The notes under the pieces are model-generated. The model saw nothing but the letters and a program-made list of their open reading frames with translations. It was not told the DNA's origin and ran no database searches. This document shows, piece by piece, positions 33,115-41,041 of a stretch of 64,000 bases of DNA; the first letter of the stretch is position 1; every line of letters starts with the position of its first letter. The DNA is from Amycolatopsis saalfeldensis (GTDB lineage Bacteria; Actinomycetota; Actinomycetes; Mycobacteriales; Pseudonocardiaceae), in contig NZ_FOEF01000014.1 of assembly GCF_900110575.1 (NCBI RefSeq), positions 62,001 to 126,000 of the forward strand. Reading direction: 5' to 3'. The translations under genes and the position numbers were made by a program.

Positions 33115-35138
33115 GGCTGCTCCTTCGAAACGAGGGTGAGCACGTCGTACTTGGCCACCGAGTCGCCGTCCTGGTTGGTGACGTCGGCGTCCCAGCGCAC
33201 CTCGCCGTACTCCTGGTCGATCCGCGGGGTGATCTGCTTGGCGGTCAACGTCACCGTCAGCGCGTCGTCGACCTTGACCGGGGTGAGGAACCGCAGGTTC
33301 TCCAGCCCGTAGTTGGCCAGCACCGGGCCGGGCTCCGGCGAGACGAACAGGCCGGCCGCGAACGAGACCACCAGGTAGCCGTGCGCGACGATCCCGCCGA
33401 ACAGCGGGTTGGCCGCGGCCGCCTCCGGGTTGGTGTGCGCGTAGAAGGTGTCGCCGGTGAACTCGGCGAAGTGGTCGATGTCCGCGCGGGTCACCGTGCG
33501 CGGGCCGGCCACCACGCAGTCACCGAGCCGCAGCTCGGCGAGCGACTTGCGGAACGGGTGCTCGCCTTCCGTCCGAGGGGCGCCGGCGACCCACTGGCCG
33601 GTGACGGTGCTCAGCACGGTCGGGCTGCCCTGCACGGCGGTGCGCTGCAAGTGGTGCATGACGCCGCGGATGCCGCCCATCTCCTCACCGCCACCGGCGC
33701 GGCCGGGACCGCCGTGGACGAGTTGCGGCATCGGCGATCCGTGGCCGGTCGATTCCTTCGCGTCTTCGCTGTCCAGCACCAGCAGCCGGCCGTGGTACGG
33801 CGCGACGCCGAGCACCACGGTCCGCGCGAAGGCCGGGTCGCCGGTCACGATCGACCCGACCAGGCTGCCGCCGCCGCGCGCGGCCAGCTCGATGACCTGC
33901 TCGACCGAGGTGTAGGGCAGCAGCGTGGACACCGGCCCGAACGCCTCGACCTCGTGCGGCTCCGAGCGCTCCGGGTCGGCCTTCAGCAGCACCGGCGACA
34001 TGAACGCGCCCTTCGCGGCGTCGCCGTCCACCACGTCGACCTGCTCGGGATCGCCGAAGACCACGCTGCCCGCGTCGAGCAGGGCCTTGAGCGAACGCCG
34101 TACTTCCTCACGCTGTTCCAGGCTGGCCAGCGCGCCCATGCGGACGCCTTCCGTGGCCGGATTCCCGACGGTCACCTTCGCGAGCCGCGCGCTGGCGGCC
34201 TCCGCGACGTCGTCCAGCAGCTCGGCCGGTACGAACGCGCGCCGGATCGCGGTGCACTTCTGGCCCGCCTTCACGGTCATCTCGGTGACCAGCTGCTTCA
34301 CGAACAGGTCGAACTCCGGGGTGGACGGCCGCGCGTCGGGCGCCAGGATCGAGCAGTTCAGCGAGTCCGCCTCCGCGTTGAACCGCACGGCGTTGCGGAC
34401 GATCGCCGGGTGCGCCCGCAGCTTCTGCGCGGTGGACGCCGAGCCGGTGAACGACACCAGATCCTGCGCCGTGAGGTGGTCCAGCAGGTCGCCGACACTG
34501 CCGGCGACGAATTGCAGCGAGCCCTCGGGCAGGATGCCCGATTCGATGATCAGCTCCACCAGCCGCGCGGTCAGATAAGCCGTCTGGCTCGCGGGCTTGA
34601 CCAGGCTCGGCACGCCGGCCAGGAACGCGGGCGCGAACTTCTCCAGCGGCCCCCACACCGGGAAGTTGAACGCGTTGATCTGGACCGCGACCCCGCGTAG
34701 CGGCGTGGCGATGTGCTGCGCGACGAAGGTGCCGCCCTTGCTCAGCGGCTCCACCGCGCCGTCGACGTACACGGTGTCGTTCGGCAGCTCGCGCTTGCCC
34801 TTCGAGCCGTAGCTGAACAGCACGCCGATGCCGCCGTCGATGTCGAACTTCGAGTCGCCCAGCGTGGCGCCGGTCTTCGCCGACAGCGCGTACAGCTCCT
34901 CGCGGTGCTCGCGCAGGTGCGAGGCGAGCGCCTTGAGCAGGGCCGCGCGCTGGTGGAAGGTCAGCTCACGCAGCGCCGGCCCGCCCACCGTGCGGCCGTA
35001 GCCGAGCGCGGCGGCGAAGTCGACGCCCTCGGACGAAACCCGCGCGACCTCCTCGCCAGTGGCCGCGTCGTGCAGCGGGACACCCCCGCCGGGCGCCGTG
35101 TGCCAACCACCGGAGACGTAGCTGCGGAGCAGAACCAT
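33111..35138 (-). CDS. paaZ: Bifunctional oxepin-CoA hydrolase / 3-oxo-5,6-dehydrosuberyl-CoA semialdehyde dehydrogenase
   Basis: Opens the oxepin-CoA ring and oxidises the resulting aldehyde. The 675-residue protein has an N-terminal aldehyde dehydrogenase domain (INAFNFPVWGPLEKFAPAF, FTGSASTAQKL, nucleophile Cys in KAGQKCTAIRRAF) and a C-terminal MaoC-type hydratase domain from about residue 540 (ADIDHFAEFTGDTFYAHTN; GGIVAHGYL). Length matches E. coli PaaZ. First gene of the leftward operon, ATG 35138, with a 22-bp operator-like palindrome 19-40 bases upstream. Confidence 0.95.
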   Translation of the reverse strand: MVLLRSYVSGGWHTAPGGGVPLHDAATGEEVARVSSEGVDFAAALGYGRTVGGPALRELTFHQRAALLKALASHLREHREELYALSAKTGATLGDSKFDIDGGIGVLFSYGSKGKRELPNDTVYVDGAVEPLSKGGTFVAQHIATPLRGVAVQINAFNFPVWGPLEKFAPAFLAGVPSLVKPASQTAYLTARLVELIIESGILPEGSLQFVAGSVGDLLDHLTAQDLVSFTGSASTAQKLRAHPAIVRNAVRFNAEADSLNCSILAPDARPSTPEFDLFVKQLVTEMTVKAGQKCTAIRRAFVPAELLDDVAEAASARLAKVTVGNPATEGVRMGALASLEQREEVRRSLKALLDAGSVVFGDPEQVDVVDGDAAKGAFMSPVLLKADPERSEPHEVEAFGPVSTLLPYTSVEQVIELAARGGGSLVGSIVTGDPAFARTVVLGVAPYHGRLLVLDSEDAKESTGHGSPMPQLVHGGPGRAGGGEEMGGIRGVMHHLQRTAVQGSPTVLSTVTGQWVAGAPRTEGEHPFRKSLAELRLGDCVVAGPRTVTRADIDHFAEFTGDTFYAHTNPEAAAANPLFGGIVAHGYLVVSFAAGLFVSPEPGPVLANYGLENLRFLTPVKVDDALTVTLTAKQITPRIDQEYGEVRWDADVTNQDGDSVAKYDVLTLVSKEQP

Positions 35139-35156
35139 GCCGACCCTCTCGCCGAA

Positions 35157-35178
35157 TTACCAACCGGACGTTCAGTAA
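35157..35178. promoter_or_regulatory. Probable PaaR operator in front of paaZ
   Basis: A 22-bp imperfect palindrome, TTACCAACCG, two bases, then CGTTCAGTAA. Ten-base arms match at 7 positions. A site with the same length and the same right arm ending (CAGTAA) lies at 35269-35290, and the locus encodes a TetR regulator. Confidence 0.6.
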
Positions 35179-35223
35179 GTCGCATGGTAGCCGCTCCCGG
35201 CCCGTACCGAAACCCCCGAGTGC

Positions 35224-35253
35224 TTGACACCGGAGCCGCCGCCCGCCTTTACT
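35224..35253 (+). promoter_or_regulatory. Promoter of the paaI-paaK-paaR operon
   Basis: TTGACA at 35224-35229 and TTTACT at 35248-35253 are separated by 18 bases. The predicted start near 35260 lies just before the operator-like site at 35269-35290. Confidence 0.55.
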
Positions 35254-35268
35254 GGCTCCGGACGCTCA

Positions 35269-35290
35269 TTACCGGCCATTCGGTCAGTAA
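35269..35290. promoter_or_regulatory. Probable PaaR operator in front of paaI
   Basis: A 22-bp imperfect palindrome, TTACCGGCCA, TT, then CGGTCAGTAA. With the site at 35157 it gives a shared pattern TTACYRRCCR-N2-CGKTCAGTAA. Its place just after the predicted transcription start fits repression by a TetR protein. Confidence 0.6.
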
Positions 35291-35313
35291 CAGCAGAGAC
35301 GGAGGCGCCGGAC

Positions 35314-35733
35314 TTGGCACGCAACGCCGCGCACACGATGTTCGAAACCGACCAGGCCTCGCGCGCGCTGGGGATCGAACTCGTCGAGGCCGCCGACGGG
35401 CGCGCCGTCGCCACCATGGTGATCACCGAGTCGATGGTCAACGGCCACGACATCGCCCACGGCGGCTACCTGTTCCTGCTGGCCGACTCGACGTTCGCGC
35501 TCGCCTGCAACTCCCACGGCCCGGTCACCGTCGCGGCCGGCGCGGAGATCTCCTTCGTCGCGGCCGGCCGGCTGGGCGACCGCCTCATCGCCACCGCTGC
35601 CGAGCGGACCACCTTCGGCCGCAACGGCATCTATGACGTCACCGTGCACCGGGAGACCCCCGCGGGGCCCGAGGTCGTCGCCGAGTTCCGCGGCCGCAGC
35701 CGCGTCATCCAGCAGACCCGGGAAGCACAATGA
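35314..35733 (+). CDS. paaI: Hydroxyphenylacetyl-CoA thioesterase
   Basis: Hotdog-fold thioesterase that rescues CoA from dead-end phenylacetate intermediates. The 139-residue protein shows the PaaI signature: MVNGHDIAHGGYLFLLADSTFALACN (quoted in part: NGHDIAHGGYLF) with the catalytic Asp in LADSTFA region, and VTVAAGAEISFV. TTG 35314 follows GGAGG at 35301-35305; ATG 35338 would remove 8 residues. Its stop overlaps the ATG of paaK. Confidence 0.92.
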   Translation: MARNAAHTMFETDQASRALGIELVEAADGRAVATMVITESMVNGHDIAHGGYLFLLADSTFALACNSHGPVTVAAGAEISFVAAGRLGDRLIATAAERTTFGRNGIYDVTVHRETPAGPEVVAEFRGRSRVIQQTREAQ

Positions 35734-37013
35734 CCGACACCGCAGAGAAGCTCAGCGCCGACGAGCTGGCCGCAGTCCAGCTGGAACGTCTACAGTGGAC
35801 GCTGCGCCACGCGTACGCGAACGTGCCGTTCTACACCAAGAAGTTCGCCGACGCGGGTGTGCACCCGGACGACTGCCGCGAGCTGGCCGACCTGGCGAAG
35901 TTCCCCTTCACCACGAAGGCGGACCTGCGTGACAACTACCCGTTCGGCATGTTCGCCGTGCCGCAGAAGGACATCCGGCGGATCCACGCGTCCAGCGGCA
36001 CCACCGGCAAGCCGACGGTGGTCGGCTACACCGAGCAGGACCTGGACACCTGGGCCACGGTGGTGGCGCGCTCGATCCACGCGGCCGGCGGGCGACCGGG
36101 GCACAAGGTGCACGTGGCCTACGGCTACGGCCTGTTCACCGGCGGCCTCGGCGCGCACTACGGCGCGGAAAAGCTGGGCTGCACGGTGATTCCCGCGTCC
36201 GGCGGCATGACCGCCCGGCAGGTGCAGCTGATCACCGACTTCGAGCCCGAGGTCATCATGGTGACGCCGTCGTACATGCTCACGCTGCTGGACGAGTTCG
36301 AACGCCAGGGTGTGGACCCGCGGGCCAGCTCGCTGAAGGTCGGCATCTTCGGCGCCGAGCCGTGGACCGAGCAGATGCGCGCGGAGATCGAGGAGCGCTT
36401 CGCGATCGACGCGGTGGACATCTACGGCCTGTCCGAGGTGATGGGGCCGGGCGTCGCGCAGGAGTGCGTGGAAACCAAGGACGGCCTGCACATCTGGGAG
36501 GATCACTTCTTCCCCGAGGTGATCGACCCGTTCAGCGAAGCGGTGCAGTCGGCCGGCGCGCAGGGCGAGCTGCTGTTCACCTCGCTGACCAAGCAGGCGC
36601 TGCCGATCATCCGCTACCGCACCCGCGACCTCACCCGGCTGCTGCCGGGCACCGCGCGCCCGGCGTTCCGGCGGATGGAGAAGGTGACCGGCCGCAGCGA
36701 CGACCTGATCATCCTGCGCGGGGTCAACGTCTTCCCCACGCAGATCGAGGAAATCGTGCTGCGCACCGAGGGGCTCAGCCCGCACTTCCAGCTCGTCCGT
36801 ACCACGCGCGGGCGCCTCGATCACCTGACCGTGCGCGTGGAGGCCCGCCACGGCGCCGAAGCCGCGCTGCGCGAGACCGCCGCGTCCGCGCTGGCGGTCG
36901 GGGTGAAGGACGGGGTCGGGGTGAGCGTTACGGTGGAGATCGTGGAACCGGACACGCTGGAACGTTCACTGGGGAAGATGCGACGAGTGCTGGATCAGCG
37001 GGATCCCGCGTGA
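35730..37013 (+). CDS. paaK: Phenylacetate-CoA ligase
   Basis: Activates phenylacetate with ATP and CoA, the first step of the pathway. The 427-residue protein belongs to the ANL adenylating family: phosphate loop SSGTTGKPT at 88-96, DIYGLSEVMGPGV, IRYRTRDLT and RSDDLIILRGVNVFP. ATG 35730 overlaps the paaI stop, and the regulator GTG overlaps its own stop, so three genes form one transcript. Confidence 0.96.
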   Translation: MTDTAEKLSADELAAVQLERLQWTLRHAYANVPFYTKKFADAGVHPDDCRELADLAKFPFTTKADLRDNYPFGMFAVPQKDIRRIHASSGTTGKPTVVGYTEQDLDTWATVVARSIHAAGGRPGHKVHVAYGYGLFTGGLGAHYGAEKLGCTVIPASGGMTARQVQLITDFEPEVIMVTPSYMLTLLDEFERQGVDPRASSLKVGIFGAEPWTEQMRAEIEERFAIDAVDIYGLSEVMGPGVAQECVETKDGLHIWEDHFFPEVIDPFSEAVQSAGAQGELLFTSLTKQALPIIRYRTRDLTRLLPGTARPAFRRMEKVTGRSDDLIILRGVNVFPTQIEEIVLRTEGLSPHFQLVRTTRGRLDHLTVRVEARHGAEAALRETAASALAVGVKDGVGVSVTVEIVEPDTLERSLGKMRRVLDQRDPA

Positions 37014-37603
37014 CCACCCCTCCGGTGCGGCGGGGGCGGCCCGGGTACGACCTGGAGTCGTTGCTCCAGGTCGCGGTGAAGCTGTTCAACGAGCGCGGTT
37101 ACGACGGCACCAGCATGGAAGACCTGTCGCGCAAGCTCGGCATCACGAAGTCCGCGATCTACCACCACGTGCCGAGCAAGGAAGAGCTGCTGCGGCTTTC
37201 GGTGGACCGGGCGCTGGACGGGCTGTTCGAGGTCGCCGCGGAGACCACGGCGCTCGAGGGGCGCGCGATCGACCGGCTGGAGCACCTGGTGCGCGGGAGC
37301 GTACTGGTGCTGGCGGACCGGCTGCCGTTCGTCACCCTGCTGTTGCGGGTGCGCGGCAACACCAAGGTGGAGCGGGCGGCGCTGGCGCGGCGGCGCGAGT
37401 TCGACCTCGTGGTGACCGATCTGGTGAAGCTGGCCGAGTCGGAAGGCGACGTCCGGCCGGACGTCGATCCGGCCGTCGCGGCGCGGCTGCTGTTCGGCAC
37501 GGTGAACTCGCTGATCGAGTGGTACCGGCCGCGCCGCGGTTCGTCGGCGACGGACCTGGCCGACGCGGTGTGCAAGATGGCGTTCGACGGCCTGCGCGCC
37601 TGA
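37010..37603 (+). CDS. paaR: TetR-family regulator of phenylacetate catabolism
   Basis: A 197-residue TetR protein: HTH at about residues 12-58 (LLQVAVKLFNERGYDGTSM; LSRKLGITKSAIYHHVPSKEELL) and a helical ligand domain. GTG 37010 overlaps the paaK stop. TetR-type PaaR proteins repress paa genes in many bacteria and release DNA on binding phenylacetyl-CoA; the two 22-bp palindromes at the divergent promoters are its likely targets. Confidence 0.85.
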   Translation: MTTPPVRRGRPGYDLESLLQVAVKLFNERGYDGTSMEDLSRKLGITKSAIYHHVPSKEELLRLSVDRALDGLFEVAAETTALEGRAIDRLEHLVRGSVLVLADRLPFVTLLLRVRGNTKVERAALARRREFDLVVTDLVKLAESEGDVRPDVDPAVAARLLFGTVNSLIEWYRPRRGSSATDLADAVCKMAFDGLRA

Positions 37604-37604
37604 G

Positions 37605-37649
37605 CCGGGCGAATCCGTTGCGGTAAGCCGAATTTCACGATTCGCCCGG
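37605..37649. terminator. Terminator between paaR and the next convergent gene
   Basis: CCGGGCGAATC (37605-37615) pairs with GATTCGCCCGG (37639-37649). The right arm lies inside the last codons of the convergent hypothetical gene. Confidence 0.6.
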
Positions 37650-37970
37650 GGTCTCCTGAGGCGGACGGCCGGCCTGCCACAGCATCGCGGCCCGCAGCTG
37701 CTCGATCAGCACCTCGTCGTCCTCCTCCGAGGGTTCGGCGCCCAGCGGGATCCAGCGCTCGCCGACCAGGCGGCCCTCGTCGTAACTGCAGATCACGATG
37801 CCCGGGTAGGACATGGACAGCTCGCCCGTCTCACCGGACTCCCCGGCATCGCGGCCGGGGGCGCATTCCGGCGGGCATTCCTGGTCGTCGACCCGCACAT
37901 GCCGGTGTTGCAGGCGCACACTCACCCAGCGTCCGGCCGGGCCGGTCGTGCCGCCGTCCGCGTCGCCCAT
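37635..37970 (-). CDS. Hypothetical protein, 111 residues
   Basis: Not recognised. The N-terminal half is Gly/Arg-rich with two cysteines (DDQECPPECAPG), the C-terminal half is acidic and ordered-looking (YPGIVICSYDEGRLVGERW; EEDDEVLIEQLRAAMLW). No signal peptide or membrane helix. ATG 37970 is supported only by the open frame; a start at ATG 37814 inside (MSYPGIVIC) would leave a 59-residue protein. Its 3' end contains a terminator arm shared with paaR. It is isolated between convergent and divergent neighbours. Confidence 0.55.
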   Translation of the reverse strand: MGDADGGTTGPAGRWVSVRLQHRHVRVDDQECPPECAPGRDAGESGETGELSMSYPGIVICSYDEGRLVGERWIPLGAEPSEEDDEVLIEQLRAAMLWQAGRPPQETPGES

Positions 37971-38095
37971 CAGCTCCTGCCCGAATGCTCTTCCCCCTGC
38001 CGGTCTCGTCGCGCCAGTGGCCGGGGAAGTTACCGGGCAGCCGTTCCGGTTGGGTAACGGCGCTTCCCGACGTCGGGCAACACTCTTTACGCGCG

Positions 38096-38112
38096 GTCAA
38101 CAACTTGTTGAC
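38096..38112. promoter_or_regulatory. 17-bp palindrome, probable TetR operator
   Basis: GTCAACAACTTGTTGAC has perfect 8-base arms around a central C and ends 30 bases before the TetR start codon. TetR proteins usually repress their own gene through such a site. Confidence 0.65.
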
Positions 38113-38142
38113 AGCACGGAGGCGGGCGACGAGGCTGACCCG

Positions 38143-38808
38143 ATGAGCACCGGAGCGCAGCCCACCCGGCGAAGGCTGGAGCCGGCCGAGCGCAAGGCCG
38201 AGATCCTCACGGCGGCGCGGCGGCTGTTCGGCGCCGGCAGCTACGCGTCGGTGTCCACTTCGGACATCGCGGCCGCCGCCGGGGTGGCGCGCCCGTTGAT
38301 CAACCACTACTTCGGCGGCAAGCGCGAGCTGTACCTCGAAGTGGTGCGGCAGCTGATGATCGTGCCCGCTCCCGTGGTGGAATCGCTGCCGGACGAGCCG
38401 ATGGAGCGACGGCTGGAGATCGGCATCGAGCGCTGGATCGAGGTCGTCGAGCGCAACCGCGACGCCTGGCTGACCGTGATCGGGCCGGAGTCCGCGGGCC
38501 GCGACCCCGAGATCGAGCGCATCATGCTGGAGGCCGACGAGATCGCGGCCGACCGGGTGCTCGCCGCCGCGTTGATGACCGACGTCGCCGAGGGCCGTGA
38601 GCAGTTGCGCGCGATGATCCGTTCGTACGGCGGGATGTTGCGCGCCGCTTCGCGCGAGTGGCTGATCCGCGGCACGCTCGGCCGCACCGAGCTGCGCACG
38701 TTCCTCGTCGAGTCGGTGCTGGGCTTGCTGAAGGTCACCTACCCGGCCGTGCTCGCGGAGCGGACCGGCGCGCGAACGCTGCCGGGGTCATCCCGGTCCA
38801 CCGTTTGA
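38143..38808 (+). CDS. TetR-family transcriptional regulator
   Basis: A 221-residue regulator with HTH at about residues 14-60 (AERKAEILTAARRLFGAG; SDIAAAAGVARPLINHYFGGKRELY) and a C-terminal helical domain. ATG 38143 gives the usual short N-terminus. Its 3' end overlaps the convergent AraC-family gene by 74 bases, so its last 24 residues (PAVLAERTGARTLPG...) are encoded antisense to that gene. Target genes are unknown; none is obviously paired with it. Confidence 0.88.
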   Translation: MSTGAQPTRRRLEPAERKAEILTAARRLFGAGSYASVSTSDIAAAAGVARPLINHYFGGKRELYLEVVRQLMIVPAPVVESLPDEPMERRLEIGIERWIEVVERNRDAWLTVIGPESAGRDPEIERIMLEADEIAADRVLAAALMTDVAEGREQLRAMIRSYGGMLRAASREWLIRGTLGRTELRTFLVESVLGLLKVTYPAVLAERTGARTLPGSSRSTV

Positions 38809-39793
38809 ACGCGTAGATGAAGCTCGACGCCTCCGCGTAACCCAGCCGCAGCGCGACATCCTCGACCGACAGGGCGCCGGTGTCCAGCATCTCCTCGGCG
38901 AGCGTCTGGCGGACCTCGTCCACGAGCTGGCGGTAGCCGGTGCCGGCGTCGGCCAGCCGGCGGCGCAGCGTGCGCGGGCTCACCGCGAGCTGGCGCGCGA
39001 TCTCGTCCATGCCGGCGTCGACCCCGCCCAGGCGTACCAGGCGCTCCCGCACCAGCTGGGCGATGCCGGAGCGCTCTCGGCGGCGGGCGACGAGCGCGTC
39101 ACACTGCGCAGCACAGAGGGCCACGGTCTGCTCATTGGCTTGGGGCAAGGGATAAGTGAGCAGCGCGGGGTCCATCGTCGCGAGGTGGCGCGGGGCGCCG
39201 AATTCGGGCACCAGGCCGAAAGTATCCACATAGGACTGGACCGCGTCCGGCGCGTCGTGCCGGAAGCCCAGGTGCTCCAGGCGGATCTCCGGGAGCAGGT
39301 CGCGCATCACCGTGTGGATCGCGCCGAGGTCCCGCAGGACCAGGAAGCGGGCGACGTCGGCGGGCACCCGCGTGTCGTCGAGCACCACGCTGATCCCGTC
39401 GTCGTCCAGCTCCACGTGCGGGATGCAGAAGGTGAAGCTCAGGTCCAGGTAGCGCAGGGCGAACAGCATCGCGTCACGCATCGTCGGGCTGCTGATGCAG
39501 GCGAACCCGAAGATGCCGAAGGTCGTCACGCGGTAGCGGCGGCCGAGCTCCAGCGCCAGGTCGTCCGAGCCCCCGGCGCGCGCGGCCACGGCGCGGACCA
39601 CGGCCAGCTCCTGGCGCGCGTCCACCTGCCGGTCCGGCGCCTCCCAGCCGCTCAAGGCGTCGAGGTCGGCGGCGGGCAGCAGCTCGCGGGCGGGCACGCC
39701 GTGGTCCTCGGCGAACCGGAGCATCAGCTGGATGCTGGCCGTGCCACGGGGGAAGTCCCAGTCGCGGACCGCGGGCGCGGCGAGCTCGGCCAT
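38735..39793 (-). CDS. AraC-family transcriptional regulator
   Basis: A 352-residue protein with a large N-terminal ligand domain of the arabinose-binding-domain type (IQLMLRFAEDHGVPARELL; LGRRYRVTTFGIFGFACIS) and a C-terminal double HTH at about 250-345 (MDEIARQLAVSPRTLRRRL; SVEDVALRLGYAEASSFIYAFKRWTGMTP, quoted in part). This layout is usual for regulators of lipid or amino acid use. It is divergent from the AlkZ-like gene with 80 bases between them and overlaps the TetR gene at the 3' end. Confidence 0.9.
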   Translation of the reverse strand: MAELAAPAVRDWDFPRGTASIQLMLRFAEDHGVPARELLPAADLDALSGWEAPDRQVDARQELAVVRAVAARAGGSDDLALELGRRYRVTTFGIFGFACISSPTMRDAMLFALRYLDLSFTFCIPHVELDDDGISVVLDDTRVPADVARFLVLRDLGAIHTVMRDLLPEIRLEHLGFRHDAPDAVQSYVDTFGLVPEFGAPRHLATMDPALLTYPLPQANEQTVALCAAQCDALVARRRERSGIAQLVRERLVRLGGVDAGMDEIARQLAVSPRTLRRRLADAGTGYRQLVDEVRQTLAEEMLDTGALSVEDVALRLGYAEASSFIYAFKRWTGMTPAAFARRSAPRARPGR

Positions 39794-39873
39794 GGCCGGG
39801 ATTATGGATCAGGACCCGTCGATCATGCTCGTCGAGGGCGGGAACTGTCCGCATTGGTGGTTACAGTCCGGCT

Positions 39874-40968
39874 ATGAATCTGAGCCGGCGCGCCTTGAGC
39901 CGCGCGACGCTGGACCGTCAGCTGCTGCTGCGGCGGGTGAAGCTGCCGGCCTTCGACGCGGTCGAGCACCTCGCGGGATTGCAGGCGCAGGCGCCGTTCC
40001 CGCCGTATTACGCGCTCCACGCGCGGCTGCACGGCTTCCGGCCCGAGGACCTTTCGAAGCTGCTGCTCGACCGGCAGGTGGTGCGGCTGGTGCTGATGCG
40101 CGGCACGGTGCACCTGGTGAGCGCCGCGGACGCGCTCGCGTGGCGGCCGCTGGTGCAGGTGATCATGGACCGTGACCTGGACACGAACGTCCAGTTCGCG
40201 GCGAAGATCGCCGGGCTGGACCGCGGGGCCGTCACCGACGTGGCGCGGAAGCTGCTGGCCGCCCGGCCGCACTCGGGCGCGGAGCTGGGCGCCGCCCTCG
40301 CGTCGCAGTGGCCGGACCGGCCGGCCGGCGCGCTGACGCACCTGGCGCGGGGCCTCCTGCCGCTCGTGCAGATCCCGCCGCAGGGCGTGTGGGGCTCGTC
40401 CGGGCAGCCGACCTACCAGCTCGCCCACGACTGGATCGGCGGGCCCGCGCCGGTGGCCCCGTCGCTGACCGAGCTGGTCCGGCGGTACCTGAAGGCGTTC
40501 GGCCCGGCTTCGGTGGCGGACGCGCAGGCTTGGGCGGGCGTCACGCGGCTGGGCGAGGTCTTCGCGGAGATGGACCTGCGCGCCTACCGCGACCCGGACG
40601 GCCGAGTGCTCTACGACCTGCCCGAAGCCGTGGTCCCCGAAGAGGACGGGCCCATGCCGCTGCGGCTGCTGGGCCCGTTCGACCAGACCCTGCTGGCCTA
40701 TGCCGACCGGCGGCGGGTGATCAGCGACGAGCACCGCAAGCGCGTCATCACGCAGAACGGGCTGGTGAAGGGCACCCTGCTGGCCGGCGGCCAGGTGCGG
40801 GGCAGCTGGGAAACGGCCAAGGCGGGCGGGAAAACGACACTCACCGTGACCCCGTTCGAACGGCTGGCCAAGCGTGACGTCACCGCCGCGGAGAGCGCCG
40901 GGCGGAAGCTGCTGGCCTGGTCCTCCCCCGGCACCGAGTCCGAGGTGCGGGTCCTGACCGCCTCTTGA
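39874..40968 (+). CDS. AlkZ-like (HTH_42) DNA glycosylase
   Basis: A 364-residue winged-helix protein of the AZL/HTH_42 family. Its N-terminal region LAGLQAQ places Gln37 and Gln39 exactly where the QxQ catalytic motif sits in AlkZ, the azinomycin-resistance glycosylase that unhooks DNA interstrand cross-links. Other family segments are RQVVRLVLMRGTVHLVSA, WGSSGQPTYQL and LGPFDQTLLAYADRRRVI. It probably excises bulky alkylated purines; whether it acts in general repair or in self-resistance to a genotoxin is unknown, as no toxin biosynthesis genes are in the window. ATG 39874 chosen; no strong ribosome site. Confidence 0.83.
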   Translation: MNLSRRALSRATLDRQLLLRRVKLPAFDAVEHLAGLQAQAPFPPYYALHARLHGFRPEDLSKLLLDRQVVRLVLMRGTVHLVSAADALAWRPLVQVIMDRDLDTNVQFAAKIAGLDRGAVTDVARKLLAARPHSGAELGAALASQWPDRPAGALTHLARGLLPLVQIPPQGVWGSSGQPTYQLAHDWIGGPAPVAPSLTELVRRYLKAFGPASVADAQAWAGVTRLGEVFAEMDLRAYRDPDGRVLYDLPEAVVPEEDGPMPLRLLGPFDQTLLAYADRRRVISDEHRKRVITQNGLVKGTLLAGGQVRGSWETAKAGGKTTLTVTPFERLAKRDVTAAESAGRKLLAWSSPGTESEVRVLTAS

Positions 40969-41041
40969 GTGGCCGGGATTCTCGATTCGCTGTCCGCCGC
41001 TGTCCTTCCCCACGCGGTGACCGCTCGGTAGCTTGCCGGGC

